Origin: Propionimicrobium sp963511305
Lineage (GTDB): Bacteria; Actinomycetota; Actinomycetes; Propionibacteriales; Propionibacteriaceae
Direction: 5' to 3'
DNA: 59,433 nucleotides
NCBI GenBank assembly: GCA_963511305.1
Contig: CAUPIJ010000010.1
Location: forward strand, 1-59,433
Each line of letters opens with the position of its first letter. Within the stretch, counting starts at the first letter, position 1. Below the pieces are notes generated by a model that worked only from the letters and a program-made list of their open reading frames with translations, had not been told where the DNA came from and did not search any database. Shown in pieces: positions 8,656-18,800 of the stretch. The position numbers and the translations under genes were made by a program.

Positions 8656-9762
8656 TCACTCGTTGGCGGCCTCGCGCAACTTCTGCAGATCGACCTTGCC
8701 AGAAGTAGTTCTCGGCAACTTTCCGCCAAGCACGCCCTTGGGCAGCGCGGCCTTCTGCAGTCGCTTTGCCAGGCTCTCGCGCCACCATGCCAGTGGCCGT
8801 TCGACCTCGTCGGCCAGCCAGATCTTCGTGCCCCACTCGTCGTCTGGCACCCCGAAGATCACCGCGCCCGCGCCGATCTCGTCCACGACCCTTTGGACGG
8901 CGGCCAGATCCACGTTCACTCCCCCGCTGATCACGACGTCGTCGAAGCGCCCGAGCAGCCGTAGTCTGCCGTCCACCAGCTCGCCGCGATCGTTGGTGGT
9001 CACCACGTCACCGTCGAGCACTTCGGCGGTCAGTTCCGGCATTCCCCGATAACCGCTGAACGCGGATGGGGTACGAAGTTTCACGCGACCAGCCTCGATC
9101 AGGATCTCGATGCCGGGCAGCGGATAGCCATCGTAGACCATGCCCCCGCAGGTCTCGCTCATTCCGTAAGTGCGGGTGAGCTTGATGCCATGTTCCCACG
9201 CCGCCTCGAGCGTCTGGGCGCGCAGCGCTGCCCCGCCCACCAACACGCGGTCGTAGCGGGCTAGCGAGCGCGCGATCTCCGGGTTCTGCAGCGCGCGCTC
9301 CAGCTGGGTCGGCACGATCGAGATGGCGTTCGGGCAGCCGTTATCTGGGTTCAGGTCGCTCAAGTCTTTCGACGCGAACCGCACCCCTCCCCCTCCGTGC
9401 TCGCGATCGGCGTAGCCGCGTACCAGCACCATCAGGCCCGCCACGTACCAGGTGGGCAGCACGCACGTCCAGGTGAACGCACCGAGGGCAGCGCGGGTGG
9501 CGTCCGCCGAAGCCAGCAGCGCTCGGGAGCTAAGTTCCACGCCCTTTGGTGTGCCCGTGCTGCCGGACGTCACGATCACTGCGGCGATGTCGCTGCCAAT
9601 CGGCTCGTCCAGGCACAACGCTTCTGGCGGGGTCTGGCCGAAAGCCAGCGGCGCGAGCGAGCAGCGCCCAGCCAGCGCGTCGGGCAGCCGATCTACCAGC
9701 TCAGAGGGGGTACAGACTTCAAGCACGAGAAACATCCTAGGCGCCCTTGCTGTGCCCGACAC
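8656..9762 (-). CDS. menE: o-Succinylbenzoate-CoA ligase (AMP-dependent synthetase)
   Basis: A 368-residue ANL-family adenylate-forming enzyme, short like other actinobacterial MenE proteins. The P-loop IVTSGSTGTPKGV is near residue 65. TYGMSETCGG, the hinge LGRFDDVVISGG and the C-terminal catalytic Lys in RTTSGKVDLQKL are all present. The frame opens at GTG 9762; ATG 9735 (MFLVLEVC) is an alternative start and neither has a clear Shine-Dalgarno. It is the first gene of the men operon. The 67-nt gap to the divergent PLDc_N gene must carry both promoters. menB, menF and menH are not in this window. Confidence 0.9.
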   Translation of the reverse strand: MSGTARAPRMFLVLEVCTPSELVDRLPDALAGRCSLAPLAFGQTPPEALCLDEPIGSDIAAVIVTSGSTGTPKGVELSSRALLASADATRAALGAFTWTCVLPTWYVAGLMVLVRGYADREHGGGGVRFASKDLSDLNPDNGCPNAISIVPTQLERALQNPEIARSLARYDRVLVGGAALRAQTLEAAWEHGIKLTRTYGMSETCGGMVYDGYPLPGIEILIEAGRVKLRTPSAFSGYRGMPELTAEVLDGDVVTTNDRGELVDGRLRLLGRFDDVVISGGVNVDLAAVQRVVDEIGAGAVIFGVPDDEWGTKIWLADEVERPLAWWRESLAKRLQKAALPKGVLGGKLPRTTSGKVDLQKLREAANE

Positions 9763-9829
9763 AATGTCAGGCGGCCAGCTAAGCTCCCGCGGCTAGCAGC
9801 GGCTTGAGGTGGTGGCTAGACTTACTTCC

Positions 9830-10081
9830 ATGACCCGCGTGATTCTACTGATTGCAGTCGTGGCGCTGACCATCTACTGCACGGTCGAGGTTGCCCAAGC
9901 CCCTGCCGGCAAAGTCAGGGTCATGCCCAAATGGCTCTGGGCGGTCTTCGTGATTCTCGTTCCCGTCATCGGGCCCTTCTGTTGGCTGTTCTTTGGCCGC
10001 CCGCGCTACGGCAGGCCACCGGGCAGGCCCGACGACCGCAGGGCGCCGGACGACGACCCAGATTTCCTACGAAGCCTATAA
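9830..10081 (+). CDS. PLDc_N-type small membrane protein
   Basis: An 83-residue protein with two hydrophobic helices (about residues 3-20 and 30-52) separated by a short basic loop. The sequence PVIGPFCWLFFGRPRYG matches the PLDc_N (cardiolipin-synthase N-terminal-like) signature, but no HKD phospholipase domain follows. The tail is acidic and disordered. I preferred ATG 9830 because the hydrophobic segment starts immediately after it; GTG 9809 would add seven residues. Upstream TAGACT at 9817-9822 would place transcription initiation very near the ATG, so a leaderless message is possible. Function unknown. Confidence 0.75.
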   Translation: MTRVILLIAVVALTIYCTVEVAQAPAGKVRVMPKWLWAVFVILVPVIGPFCWLFFGRPRYGRPPGRPDDRRAPDDDPDFLRSL

Positions 10082-10102
10082 ACCCAAAACTCGAGGTGAA
10101 CA

Positions 10103-11398
10103 ATGCGCAAGATGTTCAGCTCACTAGCAATCCCGAATTACCGCACCTGGTTCATCGGTTCGCTGGCCAGCAACATCGGCAATTGGCTGGTTCGCACGGC
10201 TGACTCCTGGCTCGTCCTGGTGATTTTGACCGATAATTCGGCCTCCGCGCTGGGCATCCTGACGGCTATCACGTTCATCCCCAATCTGTTGCTCAACCAG
10301 TTCGGCGGAGCCGCCGCGGACCACTTTGACAAGCGCAAACTGCTGCTGTTCATGCAGATCGAGGGCGCGCTCTCGAACGCCGTGGTGGGCACTCTAGTGC
10401 TGACCGGCACCGCACAACTGTGGATGATCTACGCGGTGGCGTTCATCGACGGCATCGCCATCACGTTCGACAACCCTGCTCGCCAGTCGATGGTCAGCGA
10501 GATCGTGCCGACCAGGCAGCTGCCCAACGCGATCGCGCTCAACTCGACGTCGTTCAACTCCGCGCGCCTGCTGGGCCCAGGCATCGCCGGCGTGCTGATC
10601 GCGCTCATCGGCACCGGCCCGGTTTTCTTCGTAGGCATGGCCAGCTACGTCTGCATGTTCATCTGCCTACTTTCGCTGGACACGAAGAAGATGAATCCCG
10701 CGAAGGTGGCCAAGGCCGATCGCGGCATCATCGCCGGCCTGCGCTACGTGCGTCGCCGCCCAGACATCCAGATTTTCCTAGCCTGCAGCCTAGCCATCGG
10801 CGGACTCGGCTTTAACTTCCAGATCTCCAACGCGGTCATGGCCACCTCGCTGTACGGCAAGGGGGCGGGCGAGTTCGGCGCGCTCGGCTCGATCATGGGC
10901 GCGGGTGCCCTAGTCGCCGCCCTGGCCGCTGCAAGACGCGCCCGACCCAGGCTGCGCTACATGCTGGGCGGCATGGCCGGCTACACCGTCTTTTCGGCGC
11001 TCGCCGCGATCAAAACCAGCTATCTGGTCTTTGCGCTGCTGCAAGCCCCGATTGGGCTGTTCACCATCACCGCGCTGGTCACCGGAAACACGCTGGTGCA
11101 GACGCACTCGTCGCCGGCGATGCGTGGGCGAATGCTGGCGCTGTGGACCCTGATGATCATAGGGGTCGCTCCCCTGGTCTCGCCGCTGGTCGGCTGGCTG
11201 GGCGACGCGCTCGGCCCGGAATGGACCATCTGGTTCGGCGTGATCTGCGTCGGTCTGGCCACCGTCGTCATCACCGTCGTGGTGATGCGCTCCGAGAAGC
11301 TGCGTTTCGTTGTCGACCACACCAGGCGCTTCCCCACGATTCGGCTGCTGCGAAACAACACCCCGCCAGACAGCGATATTGATGAGCCACGCCGCTGA
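10103..11398 (+). CDS. MFS transporter, EntS/MFS_3-like exporter
   Basis: A 431-residue protein with about 12 predicted helices. It opens FSSLAIPNYRTWFIGSLASNIGNWL, the usual N-terminus of MFS_3 exporters. The loop-2 motif AAADHFDKRKLLL and the FDNPARQSMVSEIV segment are characteristic of this family, which exports enterobactin or drugs. The substrate here cannot be told from the sequence. A good ribosome site (GAGGTGA) sits 6 nt before ATG 10103, 21 nt after the PLDc_N gene, so the two may be co-transcribed. Confidence 0.88.
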   Translation: MRKMFSSLAIPNYRTWFIGSLASNIGNWLVRTADSWLVLVILTDNSASALGILTAITFIPNLLLNQFGGAAADHFDKRKLLLFMQIEGALSNAVVGTLVLTGTAQLWMIYAVAFIDGIAITFDNPARQSMVSEIVPTRQLPNAIALNSTSFNSARLLGPGIAGVLIALIGTGPVFFVGMASYVCMFICLLSLDTKKMNPAKVAKADRGIIAGLRYVRRRPDIQIFLACSLAIGGLGFNFQISNAVMATSLYGKGAGEFGALGSIMGAGALVAALAAARRARPRLRYMLGGMAGYTVFSALAAIKTSYLVFALLQAPIGLFTITALVTGNTLVQTHSSPAMRGRMLALWTLMIIGVAPLVSPLVGWLGDALGPEWTIWFGVICVGLATVVITVVVMRSEKLRFVVDHTRRFPTIRLLRNNTPPDSDIDEPRR

Positions 11399-11460
11399 GC
11401 TGCGTGATTCTCACCCCTGATAGCTTTAGTATTTGGCATTAGGTATGCGAAAGGATCGTG

Positions 11461-12174
11461 ATGACGGATAACAACCAGGAACACCGCTACGAGCACCTGT
11501 TTGACGCCAATGTGACCGATCAGAACAACGATCGAATCGGCAAGGTCGAGCAGGTTTACTTGGACGACAAAACGGGCCTGCCCACCTGGGTGACCGTCAA
11601 GACAGGCATCTTCGACTCAAAAGAAACTTTCGTTCCGCTAGATCGCGCGATCATCAGCGCCGAAGAAATCCAGGTGCCTTACGAAAAAGATTTCGTTGAG
11701 GACGCCCCGAACTACGACCCTGATCGCCACCTCGATTCGGCGGCCGAGGCGGAACTCTACGCCTACTACGGTTTCTCCGTCCCCAATCAGCCCATCGATG
11801 ATATTCTGCCGGCCAGCCAGCCGTGGACTATCTCCGGCGAGAGCGGCGACGGCGTCGACCCCGAGGACTTCGGCCCCACATTCGCAGGCCCGCAGCGCGG
11901 TCTCGACGAGGCAGCCCAAGAGCAGCCCGATGTCTCCCCCACCAAGGCTCATGCCTGGACGGCTCCGGTCGACAGGTCAAGGCACGGCTTCGTGCCGTCG
12001 CCGGTGCTGAGCTTCGGCCCCTACGAGGTCTCCGAGGAGGCTCGCCTGGAGGCAGATCGGATGAAGGCCGAATTGACCGATGAACGCGTATTCCTGGCCT
12101 CCCCTATTCCGACGGAGGGCCCTTACGGCAAGAACCCGGAGGACGAGCTCTGGGCGAAGTTCAACCAGTCTTAA
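11461..12174 (+). CDS. PRC-barrel domain protein
   Basis: About 237 residues. The N-terminal ~70 residues form a PRC-barrel (LFDANVTDQNNDRIGKVEQV, then LPTWVTVKTG and FVPLDRAI), a small beta-barrel found in RimM and photosynthetic reaction-centre H subunits. The rest is acidic and probably disordered, with Pro-rich parts and a final conserved-looking GPYGKNPEDELW. Soluble, no signal peptide. Ribosome site AAAGGA (11450-11455) is better spaced from ATG 11461 than from GTG 11458. A stress or polysaccharide-related role has been proposed for similar actinobacterial proteins, but nothing here proves it. Confidence 0.8.
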   Translation: MTDNNQEHRYEHLFDANVTDQNNDRIGKVEQVYLDDKTGLPTWVTVKTGIFDSKETFVPLDRAIISAEEIQVPYEKDFVEDAPNYDPDRHLDSAAEAELYAYYGFSVPNQPIDDILPASQPWTISGESGDGVDPEDFGPTFAGPQRGLDEAAQEQPDVSPTKAHAWTAPVDRSRHGFVPSPVLSFGPYEVSEEARLEADRMKAELTDERVFLASPIPTEGPYGKNPEDELWAKFNQS

Positions 12175-12184
12175 GATAGCCAAG

Positions 12185-12228
12185 AAACCCAGCGGCTAGC
12201 GCCGACTAGCGCTTCCGCTGGGTTTTTG
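12185..12228. terminator. Bidirectional hairpin terminator
   Basis: An 11-bp perfect stem, AAACCCAGCGG (12185-12195) with CCGCTGGGTTT (12215-12225), followed by further T residues on the plus strand and TTTCTT on the minus strand. It closes the PRC-barrel gene and the convergent mnh operon. The right half lies inside the last codons of mnhG. Confidence 0.85.
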
Positions 12229-12586
12229 CATACTCCTCGGCCTGGGCGATGTCCTCGCTCAACTCGTCGAGAACTAGCACCTCGGAATTCGTGCGCCCTG
12301 CCCGGAAGGCCGAGTTGCTGAGCATGTGCGCAGAGATTGGCGCGGTCAGCATCTGGAAGATCACCATCAGAAACAGGATGCCTGCCACCGACGGAATCTG
12401 CAGGATTAGTGTCCCGCCCAGCGCAAGCAGCATCAGACCCAGCACCTGGGGTTTGGTGGCCGCGTGCATTCTGGCCGGCAGGTCGGGCAGCACCAGCAGG
12501 CCAATGGCGGTGACGAGCAGCAGCAGCGCGCCGAGGAATACCAGCACGACGCCGATGATCTTGGCGATCAGCGAGATACTAAGCAT
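12206..12586 (-). CDS. mnhG: Monovalent cation/H+ antiporter subunit G
   Basis: 126 residues, three helices, with the family core LLVLPDLPARMHAATKPQVLG. It belongs to the Mrp/Mnh complex, which exchanges Na+ or K+ for protons at the membrane. It is the last gene of the operon and overlaps mnhF by 8 nt. Its final codons (KTQRKR-stop) are read from the right arm of the shared terminator stem. The hydrophilic C-terminal ~35 residues are acidic. Confidence 0.93.
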   Translation of the reverse strand: MLSISLIAKIIGVVLVFLGALLLLVTAIGLLVLPDLPARMHAATKPQVLGLMLLALGGTLILQIPSVAGILFLMVIFQMLTAPISAHMLSNSAFRAGRTNSEVLVLDELSEDIAQAEEYAKTQRKR

Positions 12587-12899
12587 CGTTGCTCTCCTCC
12601 TTCATCTTGCCGATGACGGCGGCTTGCGACAGCGTCTCCTCGCTGCGTTCGGCGGGCACAAAGCGGGCAATGGCCGTCGAAGAGACGAAACCGACCGCCG
12701 CGAGGACCACTAGGAGGGGCGCCAACTCGGTTCGCCCGTGGATAACCATGATCACCACTGTGGTGCAGATGATCGCGCTAGTCAGCACGTCGAGTGAGAT
12801 CGCCCGTTCCATCGACGTCGGGCCGCGAAGCACCGCGATCAGCACCAGCAGCATGGCGACGCCCAGGATGATGAGGGACGTCCATAGTACGTAAATCAT
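12579..12899 (-). CDS. mnhF: Monovalent cation/H+ antiporter subunit F
   Basis: 106 residues with three helices and the MrpF core VLRGPTSMERAISLDVLTS. It overlaps mnhE by 4 nt upstream and mnhG by 8 nt downstream, as in other Mrp operons. The C-terminal ~25 residues are charged and cytoplasmic. Confidence 0.93.
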   Translation of the reverse strand: MIYVLWTSLIILGVAMLLVLIAVLRGPTSMERAISLDVLTSAIICTTVVIMVIHGRTELAPLLVVLAAVGFVSSTAIARFVPAERSEETLSQAAVIGKMKEESNDA

Positions 12900-13558
12900 C
12901 GGCTCACCTCGTTGTTGCGTGGATCTTTTTCGGATTTCTTTAGGCGCCCGGCTCGCATGGAACCGCTGGGCACGTAGCCCGCCTCGATCAGCACCTGGTC
13001 GCTGGCCAGGGCGCGCAGGATGCGTTCCTCCTGCCGGATCACGGTGTCGTGGGCTTTCTGTAGGCCGTCCTCGCCCGAGACGTCGAAGACGTGTACGTAC
13101 ATCATGCCGGTCATGCGGTGCGCGTCGATCACGATCGAACCGGGCACCATTGCGGTAAAACCGCTAGTGATGGCCAGGAAGATGTCGGATTCTGCGCGGG
13201 TGTGGACACGGATGATCGCGGCCTTTAGCTTCTTGCGGGTGAGGATCGCGTAGGTGATCTCGACTGACGCCTTCAGCACGTCAAGGATGAAGACGATGGA
13301 CAAGCGCGCCAGCGCGATCGGCCGTACCTTGATTTTCTCGTTGGTGGCTCGGTGCATCGGCATCACGGTCATGACGAGAAACGCCATGAACAGGCCGCCG
13401 ATGACAGACTTCCAGCTCAGCTCGCCCCACAACAGCACCCAGATGAGCGTCAGCCAGGTTAGGTGGAACAGGCTGGCGCTCGGGTCATTCAGGCTCGGTA
13501 ACCTGGACGGCGTGATGGCCTTCAGCGTTCCTGTGGTCTTGGATTCGGGATTTTCCAT
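12896..13558 (-). CDS. mnhE: Monovalent cation/H+ antiporter subunit E
   Basis: 220 residues. Hydrophobic helices lie near residues 30-65 and 85-105, and the MnhE signature VPGSIVIDAHRMTGMMYVHVFDV lies in the cytoplasmic half. It is somewhat longer than the classical ~160-residue subunit because of a charged N-terminal tail and a 30-residue basic C-terminal tail. It overlaps the mnhD stop by one base (ATG 13558, TAA 13558-13560) and mnhF by 4 nt. Confidence 0.92.
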   Translation of the reverse strand: MENPESKTTGTLKAITPSRLPSLNDPSASLFHLTWLTLIWVLLWGELSWKSVIGGLFMAFLVMTVMPMHRATNEKIKVRPIALARLSIVFILDVLKASVEITYAILTRKKLKAAIIRVHTRAESDIFLAITSGFTAMVPGSIVIDAHRMTGMMYVHVFDVSGEDGLQKAHDTVIRQEERILRALASDQVLIEAGYVPSGSMRAGRLKKSEKDPRNNEVSR

Positions 13559-15255
13559 TACTCCTCACCCCCGGTCTGGCTGGCGGATGGCACCGGAGCC
13601 GGACGCATCGGCGCGGTGGCGATGGCGGTTGGCTGCTGCGAGCCGCCGGGCACGGCAGCGCCGGGCAGCGGCGAGTTATTGGGTTTCTTGATCGGCGCGG
13701 TGGCGGTCACCTCTGGCGCCGGCCCGTCGATTTTCTTCTGCGACTGACCCGTACCGCGTTTGTAGTTGGGCAACACGGTCTGCACGTAAGGGTTGCGCTG
13801 AGTCAGGTTCTCGGCCGCGTTATGGGTGAACTTATAGAGCGGGCCAGCGAAGACCGTCAGCGCCAGCGATCCGACCACCAGGGCGCTGGTGGCGAAAGTC
13901 ATCACCCAGGGCACGGTCTTCTTATCGGCCAGCGGCGGCGCGTCCTCGGCAAGCGGCTGCCAGAACGACATGTTCCAGGCTCTCATTAGGGCAAACAGCG
14001 TCAGCAGGCTGGCCAGCAGGCCGGCGGCGATCACCAGGTACTGGCTCGGCGTGCCGACCTCGGCGGAGGCCTTGATCAGCCCGATCTTGCCGAGGAAGCC
14101 GGACATCGGCGGAATGCCAGCCAGGTTGAACGCGGGCACCAGGAACAGCACGGCAAGCAGCGGCCAGGCCTTCATCAGGCCACCTAAGCGCACCAGTGAC
14201 GTCGTGCCGCCGAGCCGCTCCATCATTCCCGAGACCAGGAACAGCGCCGTCTGCACGACGATGTGGTGCGCGGTGTAGAAGATCGCGGCGGAGATGCCGT
14301 TGACCGTGCCCGTGCCCAAGCCCCACAGCATGAAACCGATGTGGCTGACCAGCGTGAAGCTAAGCAGACGCTTGATGTCGTCCTGAGCTACCGCGCCCAG
14401 GATGCCGATGATCATGGTCAACACCCCGATGCCGAGCAGCCACGGGTTGAGCCGCGAGTCGCCGAACAGGATGGTTTGGGTGCGGATGATCGCGTAGATA
14501 CCGACCTTCGTCAGTAGCCCCGCGAAGACCGCAGTGACGGGCGCGGGCGCCGTCGGGTACGAGTCGGGCAGCCAGGCAGAAAGCGGGAAGACCGCCGCCT
14601 TCACACCGAATGCCACCAGCAGCATGACCTGAATCAGCTGCGCGGTGCCCGGATCGATCTGCGGCAGGCGGATGGCCAGCTGAGCCATGTTCACCGTGCC
14701 GGTGGCGGCGTAGACCATGGCCAGCGCGATCAGGAAGACCGACGAGCTGACTATCGAAACCACCACGTAGACGGTGCCGGAGCGCAGCCGGTCGCGGGTG
14801 CCGCCGAGCATGATCAGCACGAAGCTCGATACCAGCAGGATCTCGAAACCCACGTATAGGTTGAACAGGTCGCCGGTCAGGAACGAGTTGGAGACGCCCG
14901 CAGAGAGGATCAGGAACGTCGGGTAGAAGACCGACAGCGGCACCCGGTCGTCCTCGAAGACCTCCGACGACGAGTAGATCATCACGCAGAACGTCACGAA
15001 AACGCTGATCAGCAGCATGAGCGCAGAAAGCCGGTCGGCCACCAGGCTGATGCCGACGGGCGCCGCCCAGCCGCCAACCTCCAGCACGAACGGCCCCTGG
15101 CGGGAGTGTTCGAGAATCACGATCGCGGATGCCAGCACGATGGCCAGTGAAGTCATTCCGACCACCCGCTGCACCCGGTAGTTGCGGGAGAGCAGCAGCG
15201 AGATCGCGGCGCCAACAAACGGCACCAGGACGGGTAGGGTTAGCACCCAGTTCAT
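13558..15255 (-). CDS. mnhD: Monovalent cation/H+ antiporter subunit D
   Basis: 565 residues, homologous to proton-pumping NADH dehydrogenase subunits (proton_antipo_M fold). Helices run from residue 3 to about 485. Typical stretches are FNLYVGFEILLVSSF, the lysine-bearing LLVAFGVKAAVFPLSAWLPDSYPTAP, and DDIKRLLSFTLVSHIGF. The final ~75 residues are Pro/Ala/Thr-rich and look disordered, an actinobacterial extension. It couples to mnhC by a 4-nt overlap. Confidence 0.94.
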   Translation of the reverse strand: MNWVLTLPVLVPFVGAAISLLLSRNYRVQRVVGMTSLAIVLASAIVILEHSRQGPFVLEVGGWAAPVGISLVADRLSALMLLISVFVTFCVMIYSSSEVFEDDRVPLSVFYPTFLILSAGVSNSFLTGDLFNLYVGFEILLVSSFVLIMLGGTRDRLRSGTVYVVVSIVSSSVFLIALAMVYAATGTVNMAQLAIRLPQIDPGTAQLIQVMLLVAFGVKAAVFPLSAWLPDSYPTAPAPVTAVFAGLLTKVGIYAIIRTQTILFGDSRLNPWLLGIGVLTMIIGILGAVAQDDIKRLLSFTLVSHIGFMLWGLGTGTVNGISAAIFYTAHHIVVQTALFLVSGMMERLGGTTSLVRLGGLMKAWPLLAVLFLVPAFNLAGIPPMSGFLGKIGLIKASAEVGTPSQYLVIAAGLLASLLTLFALMRAWNMSFWQPLAEDAPPLADKKTVPWVMTFATSALVVGSLALTVFAGPLYKFTHNAAENLTQRNPYVQTVLPNYKRGTGQSQKKIDGPAPEVTATAPIKKPNNSPLPGAAVPGGSQQPTAIATAPMRPAPVPSASQTGGEE

Positions 15256-15800
15256 CGCAGGCCCCCCTTCGGATCCTCCAGCGGGTCGGCGTGCTCGCGC
15301 TTGGCCTCCTCGGCTTTCTGCCGAACGGGAAATTCCTTGTTGCCGGCGGCGCTGGTCTCATCGAAGAAGTCCTTGGCGCGTTCGGCGGTGGTCTCGCCAC
15401 TGTCATCAGTGGTGCGGGAGTTGATGCGGTCGTGGGTGGTCGCGAACGCGATACGGCGATCCTCACGGTCGTCCTGCACCTCGTCGTTGCCGTTCAGCTG
15501 CCAGGTGCGGTAGCTCATGGCGAGCATGAACGCGGTCAGCGCCAGGCCGATAACGATGGACGTCAACACCATGGCCTGCGGCAGCGGATCAGACATGTCC
15601 TCCACCTCGGTCTGGCCGATTAGCGGCGGGCCGCCCGCGCGTCCGCCCGCCATCAGGATCAGCACGTTAACGCCGTACGTAATTAAGCAGCTGCCAATCG
15701 CGACGCGGCTGAGCGAGCGCTCAAGCACCAGCGTCACGCCCGTGCCGACTAGCACGGCGACCAGAATGAGCAGCGATAGCGACGGTGTTGTATCGATCAT
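15252..15800 (-). CDS. mnhC: Monovalent cation/H+ antiporter subunit C
   Basis: 182 residues. The first ~110 carry three helices of the NuoK-like MnhC fold (RVAIGSCLITYGVNVLILMAGG and DPLPQAMVLTSIVIGLALTAFML). The last ~70 residues are charged and unusual in length for the family. It overlaps mnhA (upstream) and mnhD (downstream) by 4 nt each. Confidence 0.92.
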   Translation of the reverse strand: MIDTTPSLSLLILVAVLVGTGVTLVLERSLSRVAIGSCLITYGVNVLILMAGGRAGGPPLIGQTEVEDMSDPLPQAMVLTSIVIGLALTAFMLAMSYRTWQLNGNDEVQDDREDRRIAFATTHDRINSRTTDDSGETTAERAKDFFDETSAAGNKEFPVRQKAEEAKREHADPLEDPKGGLR

Positions 15801-18800
15801 TTCGCCGCTCCCTTCTCTTCGGCGCTTTCTCGCAGATCAACCAGATCGATGGTTTCGGAGTCAAGCCTGGTGGGGTTGTCGAACGAGATTTCCTTCGGCG
15901 CCAGGCCCTGCGCTTCGGCCTGGCGGTCGATCTCTCCGCCGAGGCTGGCCAGCACGCCGCTGACCATGCCGACCACGATCAGGTAGACGCCGATGTCAAA
16001 GAACAGCGCGGTGGTGATGTGCGCGTTGCCCCACAGCGGCAGCGCGATATCGAAGACGGTGGTCTGTAGCACGGTGCCGCCGAAAGCCACCGGGGCTAAC
16101 GCGGCGACCGTAGCGATTGCCATGCCGCCACCCAGGAAGATGCCGGAGCGCCTGCCCTTCGAGGCCAGCCGAAGCTCGTAGCGACCCCCGGCCAGGTAGC
16201 GGATCACCAGCGCGATGCCAGCCACCATGCCGCCAGCGAAACCGCCGCCGGGCGCATTGTGACCTGCCATCAACAGGTAGAGGCTAAACATCATCAGCGG
16301 GAAGAAGATTAGTCGGGCGCCGATCTCGAAGATCAGCGAACGCCGAACTTTGGCCAGCGTCAGCGTACCGGCTAGCCAAACGCGGCCGCGGCGCTTGCTA
16401 GGCTGCCTACGCGGCCTTGCCAGCAGCTCTTCGCCAATGTGCTGCTCCGAGCCCCAAATGGTCTTTGTGCGAGCCGCCTTGGCCAGTGTGCTGCGCAGAT
16501 CCTGACGAGGGCGCTGGCGCAGGTAGATCAGGCTGATGACGCCCGTGGTGGCCGCCAACAGCACTGAAATCTCACCGACGGTGTCCCAGGCTCGGGTGTC
16601 GACGAGCGTCACGTTGACGATGTTCAGGCCGTAACCGAATTCGTAGACCTCAGCCGGGTAGTCCACCGTCACCGGCTCGTGAATGCGGGCCGAGGCCGCG
16701 AACCAGCCGAGCAGCGCGGTGGTCACGCCAACCATCGTGCCAAGCAGGACGCGCGAGATGCGCGAAGCGGTCCACGGACGATCGGAGAAGTGCAGCGGCA
16801 ATCTGCGCATGACTAGCACGAATACCACCAGGCTGACTGATTCGACGACCACTTGGGTGAGAGCCAGGTCGGGCGCGCCCTGGAAGACGAAGATCAGGGC
16901 GATCGCGTATCCGACGAACGCCATAATCAGCACGGCCTTCATGCGGCGCCGGGCGCTCACCACGAAGATCGCGGCGATGCAGGCCAGCGCGCAGACGATG
17001 CCCTGGATCGGGCTGTCCCACAGCCGGAATCTGGTGGGCAGGGTCGGGCTCGTCAGCAGCAGCACGAGCACCACACCACCGACCATGACGTTCAGCATCG
17101 TCGACAGGTAGCTGGGCAGCGAGCCGCGCTGGACTCTGGCGGTGACGTCCGCGGAAAAAACGTTTAGGCGCCGGATCAGGTCGCGGTAGAGGTCCTCGGA
17201 GCGGCGCAGGATCGGGGTCTGTGCCTCGGCGTAGAGGACTCTGCCGTATGCGACGAACAGCCAGATTCCCATGCCGATGACCACCACCGTGCCGCCGAGC
17301 GCCGGGCCGACACCAGCCCACAGCGCCAGGTGGCCGGCGTTGCCGCGGTAGAGATCGGCGTGGCCGCTGAGCAACTGCTCGATGGGGTGGGCGAAGAAGC
17401 CCAGCGCAATACAGCCCGCCGCGACTAGAACCATCGGCGAGATCAGCAACCAGCTGATCGTGCGCGGCTTCTGCGGCGGGATCCCTGGAGTGTCGACGAA
17501 CGCGCCCCACAGGAAGCGCAGCGAGTAGCCCATGGTCAGCACAGAACCGATGACCACGCCGATGAACGTCGCCTGGCCGATGGTGCCGGCCTCGAAGAGC
17601 GCGGCGAGTGCCGACTCCTTGCCGAGGTAGCCAAGCGTGGGCGGCAGACCAGCCATCGACGCGGCGGCCAACACCGCGATGGCCATTAGGCCCGGCATGA
17701 TCTTGGCTAGGCCGGACAGCTTGCGCAGGTCGCGAGTGCCGATCTCGTGGTCGATGGTGCCGACCACCATGAACAGCGTCGACTTGAACAGCGCGTGGGA
17801 CAGCAGCATCGTCAGGCCGGCCAGCGCGACAGCGCTATCGCCGAAACCGACCAGCAGGATAATGAAGCCCAGCTGGCTGACCGTGCCGAAGGCGAGCAAA
17901 AGTTTGAGGTCGAATTGGCGCATCGCCCGGTAACCACCCAGCAGCATTGCGCCCAGGCCGGCAACCAGGATGCTCCAGCGCCAGACCGTCAGGTCGGCGA
18001 AGCCGGGGGCCATGCGGGCGATCAGGTAGACGCCAGCCTTCACCATCGCCGACGAGTGCAGATAGGCGCTGACCGGGGTCGGCGCGGCCATCGCAGCGGG
18101 TAGCCAGAAGTGGAAAGGAATCTGCGCCGACTTGGTCAGCGCGCCGAAGAGCACGCAGAGCACCGCGGCCGAGCAGAACGCGACGCCGTTGTTTGCCACC
18201 AGGGTGCCGTCGGCGGCCGCGGCGACCAGCTCGCTGAGGTTGAAGGAGCCGCCGTCCGCGACGCCGAGCATGATCAACCCGGCCAGCATCGCCAAGCCGC
18301 CGGCGGTGGTCACCGTGATGGATTGGGTGGCAGCCAATCGCGAGGCCTGGCGTTCGTGATAGTGACCGATCAACAGGTAGCTGAACACCGTTGTCAGCTC
18401 CCAGAACAAGTACATGGTGAGCGTGTTATCTGTTGTGACTAAGCCAAACATCGCGCCGGCGAACGCCACGAAGACACCGGCGAAGCGGCCCATGGCCTGC
18501 GCGTCGCGAGCAAAGTATCCGCTGCAGTAGACCAGGATCAGTGCGCCAATGCCTCCGACGATCAACCCCATCAGCCAACTCAGCGTGTCCAGCCGGAACG
18601 TGATGTCGAGGCCCAGCGTTGGCAGCCACGAAAACCCCTGCGTCGGATAATCGCCCGCTAGCACCCTGCCGGTTTGCGTGGCCACCCAGACCGCACCCGC
18701 GGCGGGCACCAGCGCCAGCAGCAGATACGCCTTGCCATGCAAAAAGCGAATTAGCAGCGGAGCAATTAACGCAGCAATCGCATGGGCGACGATTATCTGC

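Noticed and set aside
8423..9807. Plus-strand frames opposite menA and menE
   Set aside because: No homology and codon use is that of complement DNA; the minus-strand genes have full motifs.
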